From: Lentisphaerae bacterium GWF2_57_35
GTDB lineage: Bacteria; Verrucomicrobiota; Kiritimatiellia; CAIQIC01; GWF2-57-35
NCBI GenBank assembly: GCA_001804865.1
Contig: MHBK01000045.1
Span: 1-43,945 of the forward strand
Direction of reading: 5' to 3'
Length of the DNA: 43,945 bases
Below the pieces are notes generated by a model. It saw only the letters and a list, made by a program, of their open reading frames with translations, was not told the DNA's origin and did not search any database. The translations under genes were made by a program, and so were the position numbers. This document shows, piece by piece, positions 31,789 through 41,450 of this stretch; within the stretch, counting starts at the first letter, position 1, and each line of letters begins with the position of its first letter.

Positions 31789-33921
31789 TCAGCCGAGGTA
31801 GCGGCGGATTTCGAGCAATAGATGGCGGTACACCTCGTTCTCGGGAAGCAGCCGCGTGATGATTTCGATGTCCTCAATGGCCTTGTCGAAGTGCCCCGAG
31901 AGAAACGCCGTCACGCCGCGCAAGCCGCGAAAGGACAGATTGGACGGGAGCTTCCGGACGGCGGCGCCGAGATCCTGGGCGGCCTCGGCCCGCTTGTTCA
32001 AATACCAGGCGGCCAGACCGCGCGCGGCAAAGGCTTCGGCATCCTCCGGCGCCGACGTCAAAAACGTCGTGAACGCCGCATAGGCTTCGAGGTGCTTGTG
32101 TTCTTGCAGCAGGCAGAGCCCGATATTGAAACGCGCCGACAGATTGCGGGGATCCGTGGAAGCGAGCGTATCGTAGGCGATGCGCGCATTTTCGTAGCGG
32201 CCGGTCTGGTACAGGGCGTGCGCCAACAGCGCGACGGCCGCCTGGTTTTTCCAATGGCTATCCACGATCTTCGAAAAGAAAACGGACGCCTCGGAATACT
32301 GCCGAAGGAGAAAATGAGCCAAGCCGGCATTGAACAGTAGAAATGGATTTTTCGGCAACTGCTGGATGCCCTTGCAAAGCAGCTCGAAGGCAATCTGTAC
32401 GCCGCCCTCCGCCAGGAGCGCCGCCGCACAATTGTTGATGGCCAGGGGATCGCGCGGAAGGCAGGCCTGGGCCTTTCCAAAGGCCCGGCAGGCATCGGAA
32501 AACTGGTTGCGATCCAGCAGCTCCAAGGCCGTGGACATCCATGCCCAACCGATTTCCGGCATGTGGGAGTTTTTACCCACCGAGGCGTGCTCGATGGCCA
32601 AGACCACGTTGGTGGAGGCCGGAATGGCGCGGATCATCCGTATTTTACGGCCATTGGCGAACCAGCGATCCCAAAGAGAGCGACGACGGCGGGGGACGGG
32701 CCCGAACTCCTCCAGCGAAGCAAACAGCGGCGCCTTGTCGGCTTCCTGCAGGCGCGGCGTGAAGCTCTGGAAATCCCAGGGCGATAAATGCGAGTCCTTT
32801 TCCAGAAGCGGCCGGGGCGCCGCGGTCGCCGAAGGTTCGGGCGTTGCCGACGCGGTGGAAGCGGAATATTCCGTCAGAAACTTCGACAGCAGCACGGAGA
32901 GTTCCGAATCCTTGTGGCCGGCCAGCAGCGGATCGATCTTGGGCGCGGGAGGCGCTTCTTTCGGCGGCTCTTCGGGCGCGTCAGACTCCGCCAGCTCGAG
33001 CGACAGTTTTTCGATCCAGCGGCCGGTCGTGCACTTCCGGCTGATTTCCTTCAAGGCCTGGGAGGGCTGGCTGTTCGGAAATTCGAGGGTCACCGGCCTC
33101 ATGCGCAAGCAGCTCTGCTGAACGCAGGCGTCCGCCGGAATCGCCCCCAGGAAATCCACCTCCAAGCTGAGGAACGTGCGGCAGATATTCTGTAAATTCT
33201 GTCCGAGGTTCATCGCTTCGCCGCGGTTCATGTTGATGATCAGCCCCGGCCGGAACCGGCGGCAGATATCCCGCAGCAGACGGCCCGCCTCGGCATCGAG
33301 CGTATCGATCGTCTTGGCCAGCACGTCGATGGTCGGGGCTTCGCCGGGACTTATCTTAAACGTGTCGATGGCCGATAGAACGGACGGCATTTTCTTGAAG
33401 CGCTGGCCGAAGATCCTGAACAACACGTTCTTCAAAAATTCGTAGGCGTTGAGCACGGCCGTGGGTTCCGAAACGGTAACGACGATGCCCGATTCGGTCA
33501 TGGAAAAGAAATCGACCACATTATAACTCGTCCCGGCGCCCAGATCGAGCAGCACGACGTCGGCGCGCAGGCGGTGAATCGCCCGAAGAATTCTCATTTT
33601 CTGCTGATAGCTCAAGTTGGCGATGCCGGGGATAAAGCCATTGCCTGAGACCAGCTTGAGGCGGGGAATGCCGGTATCGACGGCATAATCCAGCAGCTCG
33701 TTGGAACGCGGGGCATAAATGAAGTCGCCGATGCCCCGATCGGTGGTTTTGATGCCGAACAGGGTATGCAGGTTGGCGGCGCCCAGATCGAGATCGATCA
33801 ACACGGTCTCCTTGCCCGTGCCGGCAATGGCTGTCGCGAGGCCCGACGTGACAAAGCTTTTGCCCACGCCGCCTTTGCCGCCGCCTACGGCGAGTATATG
33901 CGTTGATGAATCGGCTGCCAT
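31789..33921 (-). CDS. MinD/FlhG-like ATPase fused to tetratricopeptide repeats
   Basis: A 710-aa protein from the ATG at 33921, chosen for AGGA 5 nt upstream. Residues 1-300 are a ParA/MinD-type ATPase with deviant Walker A GGKGGVGKS (14-22), IDLDLGAANLHTLFG and LDLGAGTSYNVVDFF. This resembles FlhG/FleN, which count or place flagella and other polar machines. A proline/alanine-rich linker follows, then from about residue 455 some seven TPR repeats to the end (for example DPLAINNCAAALLAEGG and DPRNLSARFNIGLCLLQ). The fusion of a positioning ATPase with a protein-binding TPR array is not the usual FlhG form, and no flagellar genes are in view. It is the last gene of the envelope block, 81 bp after prmA. 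Confidence 0.85.
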   Translation of the reverse strand: MAADSSTHILAVGGGKGGVGKSFVTSGLATAIAGTGKETVLIDLDLGAANLHTLFGIKTTDRGIGDFIYAPRSNELLDYAVDTGIPRLKLVSGNGFIPGIANLSYQQKMRILRAIHRLRADVVLLDLGAGTSYNVVDFFSMTESGIVVTVSEPTAVLNAYEFLKNVLFRIFGQRFKKMPSVLSAIDTFKISPGEAPTIDVLAKTIDTLDAEAGRLLRDICRRFRPGLIINMNRGEAMNLGQNLQNICRTFLSLEVDFLGAIPADACVQQSCLRMRPVTLEFPNSQPSQALKEISRKCTTGRWIEKLSLELAESDAPEEPPKEAPPAPKIDPLLAGHKDSELSVLLSKFLTEYSASTASATPEPSATAAPRPLLEKDSHLSPWDFQSFTPRLQEADKAPLFASLEEFGPVPRRRRSLWDRWFANGRKIRMIRAIPASTNVVLAIEHASVGKNSHMPEIGWAWMSTALELLDRNQFSDACRAFGKAQACLPRDPLAINNCAAALLAEGGVQIAFELLCKGIQQLPKNPFLLFNAGLAHFLLRQYSEASVFFSKIVDSHWKNQAAVALLAHALYQTGRYENARIAYDTLASTDPRNLSARFNIGLCLLQEHKHLEAYAAFTTFLTSAPEDAEAFAARGLAAWYLNKRAEAAQDLGAAVRKLPSNLSFRGLRGVTAFLSGHFDKAIEDIEIITRLLPENEVYRHLLLEIRRYLG

Positions 33922-34002
33922 CGTCATCCTAAATCGGACATAACCAGTTACATCTTAAAAGGATTTGCATCGCAATCCTTCTTGAAGGGGATGAATTTGG
34001 CG

Positions 34003-34869
34003 TCAGGGCGCCTTTTTCAGCATTAATCCGCACCATTCTCCATCCCCATCCCGAACCACTTCTAGCAGGCCGCAGGCCAGGAAGGCTTCGACCACCCCGT
34101 CCGCTTCGGGTTCGCGCATGCCGCTCAAGATGATGAATCGCCCGGTGGCGCGAGCCAATTCGGCGGCATGTTCGCTCAGCAGGGAAGAATACAGATTGGC
34201 GCAAACCACCTCATGGACGCCGTCGAGCCGGTCCCGCGTGATGTCGAAGGGCTGCAACCGGATGCGGTCCTGCACGCCGTTGAGCCCGATATTTTCGGCG
34301 GCTTGCGCCAGCGCCTGTTCGTCGTAGTCCACGCCGGCCACCTGGGGACAGCCCAACCGCGCGGCGGCAATCGCAAGGATGCCGCTGCCCGTGCCAACAT
34401 CCAGAAAAGAGGCCGGGACGGTGTCGGCGAAAACCCGGTCGACCGCTTCCAGGCAGAAGCGCGTGGTAAAATGATCCCCCGTCCCAAAGCTGAGCCCGGG
34501 ATTGATGAGAACCGAGACCCGTTCCTCTCCGGCGACCGGCGGCTCCCAGACCGGGCAAACCAGCAGGCGGCGCCCGATCGGACGCCGATGAAAATGCCGC
34601 CGCCAGAAGGCCTGCCAATCCTTGGCCTTGCAAGCCTTGATCACCGAGGCGCGAATGCCGAATTGCCGCCCCAAGACCTGTTCGGCCAGGCGAGCCTCCA
34701 CATCGGAGGAAAAATAGAGGTCGAACCAAACCCGCGAATCTCCCGGGCGGAGAAGCTGGACCGGTTCCACCCCGAGGTTGTCCCGGATGGATTCCTCCAG
34801 CGCCTCGATGGCCAACCCGTCGGTTTCCAACGTCAAAATCGTTCCGTCGTCTGGTGCAGATGTGTTCAT
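34003..34869 (-). CDS. prmA: ribosomal protein L11 methyltransferase-like protein
   Basis: A 288-aa class I SAM methyltransferase. The family motifs are NPGLSFGTGDHFTT (for DPGLAFGTGTHPTT), FLDVGTGSGILAIAAARLG (SAM-binding motif I) and ANLYSSLL in place of ANILA. The N-terminal 100 residues match the PrmA substrate-binding part in length. It lies 1 bp after the AsmA-like gene, so it belongs to the same operon. The changes in the substrate motifs leave open a substrate other than L11. Confidence 0.88.
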   Translation of the reverse strand: MNTSAPDDGTILTLETDGLAIEALEESIRDNLGVEPVQLLRPGDSRVWFDLYFSSDVEARLAEQVLGRQFGIRASVIKACKAKDWQAFWRRHFHRRPIGRRLLVCPVWEPPVAGEERVSVLINPGLSFGTGDHFTTRFCLEAVDRVFADTVPASFLDVGTGSGILAIAAARLGCPQVAGVDYDEQALAQAAENIGLNGVQDRIRLQPFDITRDRLDGVHEVVCANLYSSLLSEHAAELARATGRFIILSGMREPEADGVVEAFLACGLLEVVRDGDGEWCGLMLKKAP

Positions 34870-34870
34870 A

Positions 34871-37378
34871 TTAATCGAATATTAGAAACAGTTCCTTCGG
34901 CAAATTGACCGGTCTCCATCGCGGCGCGCCCATCGTTCCGAGCAAATGAAATTCCAGCAGCTTTGTAACGGGAAAGGTCATTACCCGCAGGACCGAGGCG
35001 ATCGGCCCCCCCCGCAGCAACTGAACTTGCACTTTGAAATCCAGCGATTCGTCAAAGAAGTACTGCCCCTCCGCCCGCAGGCTGAGGACCGTTCCTTCCA
35101 GCCGCATGTCGTCCGTGATCGCCCGTCCATTCGCGATGTCGAACGTCGTCGCCAATTCCGTTTGCGAAAAAGAGCCGAAACCGGGATAGATGTACGAAAG
35201 CAATCGCGACAGCCCGCCGAGCACCCTCAATTCGAACAAGTGCCCCTCCCGGATCGACAAGGAACCGCTTCCGAGCGCCGTCTTCCCCCGCCCCTCGCCG
35301 ATAAACCCGGAGACCGTCCCCACCCCCGAGAGAGAACCCTTGTGCTTTTCCGGATTCTTCTCGTGGGACAAGGCCTTGATCAGGCTCGAGAAGGAAAGGT
35401 CTTCGCCGTGAGCCGTCACTTCGTACCGCATGTTCGTGTCGGCCCCAACCGGAAAAAACGAACCATAGCCGCCGAGGCGCCCGCCATAAACCGCCGCCGT
35501 CAAGTTGGTCAGTTCCATACGGCGGCCTACCATCTGAAAATCGAAGGAGATCCGATCCGGCAGGCACCACTTGATGCCCAGGCCTTGCGCGTCGACGTGC
35601 GCCCGAATATCCGTCCGGCTGAAAACCCCGTAATCGATTTTTCCCGTCGCGGCAATCCGGGTCGGGCCTTCCACGCGGAACATCCGGACAAATTCCATGG
35701 GTACGGGCCCGATCATTTGCGCCACGGCCTTGGGATCGACCGTGCTGGTCACCGCCAACGCCACCGCCTGATCGTCGAAATACTGAATCGCCTTGCCGTC
35801 GATGCGGCCTTCCGGCCGCAACACCGTCCCCCCGTCCAGGGTCATCACGCCGTTGGAGATGACGACCGGCGAGCGAAAAGAAGTCACGGCCGCTCCGTTA
35901 CAAGTAAAGTTCGAAGCCCAGGCCGAACCCTGGGCGGAAAACGCCGGCATATGGCCCACCTGCCCGCTGAAATCGAATTCGCCTGCCGGAGGCTGCGACG
36001 GGAAGCCAAACCACTGGATGATCTCCGCCTGCCGGGCCTCGAACAAAGGCGTCAGGATGTTCGGATCGAAGCTGAGCCGGGCATGACCCGAATAGGTCAG
36101 ATCCTCCAGATCGAACACGCCGCGGCCCTGCACCGGCCCCTGCTGCACGCCCTGACCCAGAACCGCCTCCGCATTCTGCACCGTCACCAGCCGGCACTCG
36201 CGCCGAAACGCCACGAAAGCCTTCTCCACCCACACGCCGCGCAACTCGGCCCGCTCCATGGAAACCCAGCCGGACACGTGCTCCAAGGCCTCGTCCAGCG
36301 GCGCCGGCCCCACCCAAAACTCGAAGTTCAGGGGATTCTCGATCACGATCCCTTTCCGCAGCAACTGGTCGTTCCAAGCCAGGGGAAAAATCTTGAGCCA
36401 CTGCGCCGGCGGCAGATTGCTGAAAAAGCGGGCGCGCACGATGCGGGTCGACAGGTCGTACGCAGCGGACACCACCGCCTGGCGCGAGCCCTGCCACAGT
36501 TTCATCGTCGGCACGGAAAGCTTCGAGCCGCGCAAGTCGGCCTGACAGACCCATCCGTCAAGTCGAACGCCGCGCGCCTCCGTAACGGCGCCCGTTATGC
36601 TCAACCGCGCGTGGGTCTCGTTCATTTGAAGCGGGTCGATGTAAAAATCCACCGAGGCCTGCGCCGGCGGTTCCATACGAACGGCATTGAGTTGCTCCAC
36701 CATCCGGGGAAGCCACTCCGGCCTTCTGGCCATGAGGCGCTGCAGGGTCACCACCGGGTTTTCCAACGGCTGATTCACTTCCCGAACGGCGGCCGCTACA
36801 AACCCCTGCCCCCTCACATGAATGCCCAGGAAGTCCGCTGCGAGACGGTCCACCCGGATGCCTTCCGCATGGATCCGTACCCGGGCGTCGATATGCTCCA
36901 GCGCCAGATTCCGGCATGCGGTCCGCTCCCGCAACGAGCCGTCGGCGCACAAACGAAGAGAACCATCCTTAATCCGCAACTTGACGGGCGCCGGCCTATT
37001 GCGCAGGTAATCGATCCAACGAAGGCTGCCGGAAATCGCCCGGGCCTCCAGCAGCGGCACGGTCGACTCGGCCGTCTCGTAAAGCCGTACGCCGGTCGCC
37101 GTAATGCCCTTCATGATGTCGAATTTCAGGGCATCGAGCTCGATAAAGTATCCGTGCGCTCGAAGATCGCTCAGCCAGCGCTGGGTCAGCTTTGGCGGAA
37201 AGCCGACCAGATTCAGGTAACAAATCAGGGAGAGCAGCAGCAGCAACAGAAGCCCGGCCAGTCGAAGCGTCCAACGGCAGCACCGCAAAGGAAACTTCAC
37301 CAGGCATAAACCAAGCCAACACGGAAAGCGCCGGCCAGACGCTTCAGGGCTTGTCGTCTGTTTGGGGTTCGACTTCAA
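34871..37378 (-). CDS. AsmA-like membrane-anchored protein
   Basis: An 835-aa protein with one N-terminal transmembrane helix (about 36-60) and a long beta-rich periplasmic part ending in an AsmA-like C-terminal region (GVGTVSGFIGEGRGKTALGSGSLSIREGHLFELRVLGGLSRLL, then LGTMGAPRWRPVN). Proteins of this type (AsmA, TamB, YhdP) span the periplasm and move or organise lipids or outer-membrane proteins. The start is TTG with GGAAGG about 7 nt before it, and it overlaps the DUF4340 gene by 35 bp, so translation is coupled. Confidence 0.85.
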   Translation of the reverse strand: MKSNPKQTTSPEASGRRFPCWLGLCLVKFPLRCCRWTLRLAGLLLLLLLSLICYLNLVGFPPKLTQRWLSDLRAHGYFIELDALKFDIMKGITATGVRLYETAESTVPLLEARAISGSLRWIDYLRNRPAPVKLRIKDGSLRLCADGSLRERTACRNLALEHIDARVRIHAEGIRVDRLAADFLGIHVRGQGFVAAAVREVNQPLENPVVTLQRLMARRPEWLPRMVEQLNAVRMEPPAQASVDFYIDPLQMNETHARLSITGAVTEARGVRLDGWVCQADLRGSKLSVPTMKLWQGSRQAVVSAAYDLSTRIVRARFFSNLPPAQWLKIFPLAWNDQLLRKGIVIENPLNFEFWVGPAPLDEALEHVSGWVSMERAELRGVWVEKAFVAFRRECRLVTVQNAEAVLGQGVQQGPVQGRGVFDLEDLTYSGHARLSFDPNILTPLFEARQAEIIQWFGFPSQPPAGEFDFSGQVGHMPAFSAQGSAWASNFTCNGAAVTSFRSPVVISNGVMTLDGGTVLRPEGRIDGKAIQYFDDQAVALAVTSTVDPKAVAQMIGPVPMEFVRMFRVEGPTRIAATGKIDYGVFSRTDIRAHVDAQGLGIKWCLPDRISFDFQMVGRRMELTNLTAAVYGGRLGGYGSFFPVGADTNMRYEVTAHGEDLSFSSLIKALSHEKNPEKHKGSLSGVGTVSGFIGEGRGKTALGSGSLSIREGHLFELRVLGGLSRLLSYIYPGFGSFSQTELATTFDIANGRAITDDMRLEGTVLSLRAEGQYFFDESLDFKVQVQLLRGGPIASVLRVMTFPVTKLLEFHLLGTMGAPRWRPVNLPKELFLIFD

Positions 37379-39197
37379 TCGATACCTTCCGAGTCGCTTC
37401 GGGAACCGGATACAAGTCCCGCATCAATCGGGCTGAGGCATCCGGATCCATCGTGAAGACCACATCCTGTCCCTTGATCATGGCATAGCGCCCCCCCGTG
37501 GGAGTCGAGGTCCCGATCGCCAATGACTTGCCCAAGCCGGTCTTGCCCTTCAAATTCAGGGTAATGACGGAGGCCTGGCCGTTCAATCCATACCGCAAAA
37601 GATCCGGAGGATCGACTTCGACAAAATCGACCGTCAGCAAGCGATTAAAGACCATCAACAGGTCCTTGACGGCCTCTTCGTCGACCGGCCCGGCCGCGGG
37701 CAACACCGGTTGATACCGACCGGCGGCATCCTTTTCGATCGCCTGTTCCAGGCCTTGGCGCTGGCTGCGAATGCCGGTCACATCGTCGGAGTCGAGACTC
37801 AGCACCACTCGATCGCGATAGTACAGCGGATTCAAGGGCAACAGCGTCAAGACCTTGTCGGATACGTCATAGAGAAGCCCTTCGCCGGACACCCGGACGG
37901 AACGAAGCCCCGAAGGCAGGACATTGCTGCTGACGGTCACTACCGTGGCCGCGGCATTGGTTCTGGCGTCCGCCGGCAGATTTCCCCGGCAGAAAAGCTG
38001 ATAGGTGCGGGCCGGCGGATCGAAACCCGATCCGGCTGTCTCCGCCGTCGCGGGATCTTCGAATGCTTCGATACGAATGCCCGCCCACTGCACCATCAAA
38101 TTTTTCACCAACTGATCGTCCGCCTTCCACACCCGGGGTTCCACGACAAACCAGCCCTCATCCTGTTTGTATTCCAGTTCCAGGAATTGTTCGCGCTCCT
38201 CGATGCGCAGCCGTCCGATGTCGCCGGAGGAAAGTCCGATCAATCGACGATCCCGCAAATCGTCCGGCTTGAGATTGAGCATGCCGATCAGGCCGGCCGG
38301 CACGGTATATACGCTTTTTTCAGATTGCAGTTTGGCATAAACCAAACCCGGATCTTTCTCTGTCGGATTGCCGATTTGCAGGGCCTGTTCTTCATCGCGG
38401 CCCCCGCCGCCCAGCACGACGGTCATCGCATTGCCGTCCAAGCCGAACGGCGCAAAATCCGCCACGGAATCGCTGACAAAGCCCACCACGCGCAAATTCA
38501 GCAGCCGTTCGAGCAGACTGCGCAGCATATGACGATCCGCCCGGCCCGCCAGCGGTTGTTGCAGCGTCCAATGGCCCTGCTCGCTTCGAGCCAACTGAAT
38601 GAACCCGGCCGGCCCCCGAAGGTCGACGCGGCGAATCCGGTCCATCGTCCCCCGAAACAACGTACGATCGCGCAGGGTCTCCAGGTTGGTGGGAATGAAA
38701 GCCAGCAGGTTCGTGGATACGGTCAGAATCTCCGGACGACTTTCCTCCTTGAGATAAACCGAGTCGCTCAACGGCGTACTGCGCCCGACCAGAAAAGTTT
38801 GCCGTCGGGTGGAATCGCCCAGGACCATCCGGACGCGAGGAGCGCTCAAACCAAAATCCGCCGGCGTCAAGCCCCGGGCGTCGATGTCGGCGGCGGTGAT
38901 CATCTCGCCGCGCGGCAGCCGGGCAAATTGGTCCAATATACGGTCGATTTCCCCCTGATCGGCCCGCACCTGCACCGGTTGCTGGATCTGCCACTCGTCG
39001 TTCTTCAGCACGCACTCCAGTAAAAAGATTCCGGCCTCGATCCGCAAATACGACACGCGCCCCGGCTCGATGCGAAACGCCTGGCGGGCCTGCTCCTCCC
39101 GACGCCGCGTGGATTCCGTCTTACGTTCGACAAAAACGATGAAACCCGCCAGCAAGCTGACGGCAACCATGAGAAACAAGGTGAGCCGGAATTTCAT
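37344..39197 (-). CDS. DUF4340 domain protein
   Basis: A 617-aa protein with an N-terminal membrane anchor (about 5-24) and repeated DUF4340-type units. These are marked by WQIQQPVQVRADQGEIDRIL near residue 70, LTPADFGLSAPRVRMVLGD, FLVGRSTPLSDSVYLKE, and again WTLQQPLAGRADRHMLRSLL and FAPFGLDGNAMTVVLGG. These proteins regularly sit beside GldG-like ABC genes. Its biochemical role is unknown; it probably acts in the periplasm with the transporter upstream. Confidence 0.88.
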   Translation of the reverse strand: MKFRLTLFLMVAVSLLAGFIVFVERKTESTRRREEQARQAFRIEPGRVSYLRIEAGIFLLECVLKNDEWQIQQPVQVRADQGEIDRILDQFARLPRGEMITAADIDARGLTPADFGLSAPRVRMVLGDSTRRQTFLVGRSTPLSDSVYLKEESRPEILTVSTNLLAFIPTNLETLRDRTLFRGTMDRIRRVDLRGPAGFIQLARSEQGHWTLQQPLAGRADRHMLRSLLERLLNLRVVGFVSDSVADFAPFGLDGNAMTVVLGGGGRDEEQALQIGNPTEKDPGLVYAKLQSEKSVYTVPAGLIGMLNLKPDDLRDRRLIGLSSGDIGRLRIEEREQFLELEYKQDEGWFVVEPRVWKADDQLVKNLMVQWAGIRIEAFEDPATAETAGSGFDPPARTYQLFCRGNLPADARTNAAATVVTVSSNVLPSGLRSVRVSGEGLLYDVSDKVLTLLPLNPLYYRDRVVLSLDSDDVTGIRSQRQGLEQAIEKDAAGRYQPVLPAAGPVDEEAVKDLLMVFNRLLTVDFVEVDPPDLLRYGLNGQASVITLNLKGKTGLGKSLAIGTSTPTGGRYAMIKGQDVVFTMDPDASARLMRDLYPVPEATRKVSIEVEPQTDDKP

Positions 39198-39202
39198 GCG
39201 CG

Positions 39203-40687
39203 TTAAAACCTCCGTTGGATCCAGACGAGGAAGCCCAGGAAAGCGACCCCGGCGGGAATGCCGGCCACCACCATCCAGAACAGGCCTTGCAGTTGCGCGT
39301 CATTCATGACCAGGCGGCTCTGCTCGATCGGCCGCGGCGCAATGCCCATCATCTGTTCGCGCTGCAACAGCCAGTTGAGCGAACTCATGAACAAATCCGC
39401 GTTGCCGCCCACCCAACCGCCGTTGGAAATAAAATCCGAGTCGCCGAACACCACCAGGCGCGTCGGTGCGATCTGGACGTCGAAACCGGGCACGGGACCT
39501 TTTTCCACGGCCACGGCGACGGGCACGGGCCCCGGCTGGTCGGTCTCCGCATCGAATTTCATGGGATTCTGGTCCATGTTCATTTCCGCCCAGCCCGAGT
39601 CGGAAGAGGCCGCCAGCGCCACCGCATGCGGCTTGTCGGCCGGGTTGACCGATTCCTCGGTTTCCGCGGCTGGCGCGACGGAACGGGGCAGATAGAAAAC
39701 GGTCGTCACATGGCGCAAGCGCTGCACGATCGGATGTTCGCCATAGGCCGTGACGAAGAGTTCGCGGCCGCTGAGCGTCCGGGCGCCGTCCACCACGACA
39801 TCCTGGCCCAATTGAACCCGCCATTCGCTCAAAAGCGCTTCGAGCCCGGTCTGCGTCATGGCGTCCAACAGCACCATCATCCGCCCTTTTCGCTGCAAGT
39901 AAGCGCGGATCAAATCGATTTCGCTGCCGGCCAGCATCTTGGCCGGCCCGGCCACAATCAATGCATCGCAATCGTCGGGCACTGCTTTTTGTTCGCCCAG
40001 CACCAGCTTGCGAATTTCCACGTTGTCGCCCCGGATCTCCTGGGCCAGACGCGAATAGCCGTCCACCCGGTCGAAGTTCTCGACGTCCCGCTCCCCATGA
40101 CCCTGTAAAAAGTAGACGACCGGCCGGCGGCCCTGCGTAATATCCTGGATGGCCGACGAAAAAACCTGTTCTCCGCGAAACGCCGTCTTTACCGGCGATT
40201 GCCCATAACGCAGGGGCGCGTAATCGATATCCGACACCTCGTCGACCTGCACATATTTGCTGCGCCCGTCGGCGTCGAAGACCACCACATTCACCTGATC
40301 GATCTTGTATTTGCGCGCCAGCTCTTCGGTCCGGGCGATGTCCCGGTCGGGGTCCACCCGCTCAAGGAGTATCCGCGGCGAGGCCGCCGCATATTCCTTC
40401 AGCAGGTTGTCGATGTCCGCGTAATTATCCTGACCCGGCTGGATCAGAAGAATCACGCTGACGTCGTTCGTCAAACCCGACAGCAGGTTGGCCGACTTTT
40501 CCGACAGCGAATAATACCGGCTCCGACTCCAATCGAAGCGGCGGTAGTGCCGGAACGAAAGATAATTGAGCATCAGGACCAGCATCGCGGCCAGCGCCAC
40601 GACAAACACCGCGTTCAGGCCCATGACGGTCCGTACGGGAGCCACCCGCCCGGCGCGCCGCTTTTTATTGAACAACGAAAAACTCAT
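39203..40687 (-). CDS. GldG-like ABC transporter auxiliary protein
   Basis: A 494-aa protein from the ATG at 40687; a TTG three codons earlier is also open. It has one N-terminal helix (about 23-42), then a large extracytoplasmic domain of the GldG / ABC-type uncharacterised transport family (RSRYYSLSEKSANLLSGL, YFLQGHGERD, LIVAGP, LVVFGDSDFISN), and a C-terminal helix. In Bacteroidetes GldG works with GldA and GldF in gliding; elsewhere the set is an export system of unknown cargo. It follows the permease after 16 bp. Confidence 0.88.
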   Translation of the reverse strand: MSFSLFNKKRRAGRVAPVRTVMGLNAVFVVALAAMLVLMLNYLSFRHYRRFDWSRSRYYSLSEKSANLLSGLTNDVSVILLIQPGQDNYADIDNLLKEYAAASPRILLERVDPDRDIARTEELARKYKIDQVNVVVFDADGRSKYVQVDEVSDIDYAPLRYGQSPVKTAFRGEQVFSSAIQDITQGRRPVVYFLQGHGERDVENFDRVDGYSRLAQEIRGDNVEIRKLVLGEQKAVPDDCDALIVAGPAKMLAGSEIDLIRAYLQRKGRMMVLLDAMTQTGLEALLSEWRVQLGQDVVVDGARTLSGRELFVTAYGEHPIVQRLRHVTTVFYLPRSVAPAAETEESVNPADKPHAVALAASSDSGWAEMNMDQNPMKFDAETDQPGPVPVAVAVEKGPVPGFDVQIAPTRLVVFGDSDFISNGGWVGGNADLFMSSLNWLLQREQMMGIAPRPIEQSRLVMNDAQLQGLFWMVVAGIPAGVAFLGFLVWIQRRF

Positions 40688-40703
40688 ACGCTTCAAAATT
40701 CCC

Positions 40704-41450
40704 TTATCGCCACTTCTGCGATTCCACCGCTTTCACCGTGACAAACAGCATAAAAAAAGTCCCCGTCAGATACAGCACGATCGGCCGCGTATCCACCGCG
40801 CCGCGCGACAGGTCCAGCATGTGCGTCACCGACGACGCATACATGCCCAGCACCTGCACCGCCGGATTGCGCGAGACATACGGCATAAAGCCCACGAAAA
40901 AAGCCAGCCCCAGCACCGCAAAGCACATCATCGCCGACACAATCTGGTTGCGCGTCAACGACGAGCAAAACAGCCCCACCGACAAATAGAACGCGCCGAT
41001 CAGAAACGCCCCCAGATACCCGCCCATCATCGGCCCGAAATCGATCGGCGCCGACTCCGAGCTGAATTCGCGCAACAGGTAGGCATAGGCAACGGTCGGA
41101 ATCCACATTGCCACAAAGAAGCTCAACGCCCCCGCATACTTCGCCAAAACCACCTCCGCATCCGTCAGCGGAGCCGTCATCAGCGACTCCATCGTACCGG
41201 TGCGCTTCTCGTCCGCCAGCAGCCGCATGGTCAGCAACGGCACGACCACCAGCAGCGCGAGCCAGAAAAATACCGATCCGAACAGCTCCTTCATGACCGT
41301 GACGCCGCCCTCTCCCTGCACCAAGATCGAGGCCAGCAGCCAGAAGCTGAAACCCATCACCACCAAAAAGAAAATCGTCACCACATAAGCGATGGGCGAA
41401 AGAAAATACGCCGCCAATTCGCGGCGCCATAATGGCAAAAAGCATCTCAT
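40704..41450 (-). CDS. ABC-2 type permease (GldF-like)
   Basis: A 248-aa permease with six membrane helices, of the ABC-2/GldF type. The signature LLADEKRTGTMESLMTAPLTDAEVVLAKYAGA lies at residues about 78-110. The ATG overlaps the stop of the ATPase gene by 4 bp. Confidence 0.92.
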   Translation of the reverse strand: MRCFLPLWRRELAAYFLSPIAYVVTIFFLVVMGFSFWLLASILVQGEGGVTVMKELFGSVFFWLALLVVVPLLTMRLLADEKRTGTMESLMTAPLTDAEVVLAKYAGALSFFVAMWIPTVAYAYLLREFSSESAPIDFGPMMGGYLGAFLIGAFYLSVGLFCSSLTRNQIVSAMMCFAVLGLAFFVGFMPYVSRNPAVQVLGMYASSVTHMLDLSRGAVDTRPIVLYLTGTFFMLFVTVKAVESQKWR

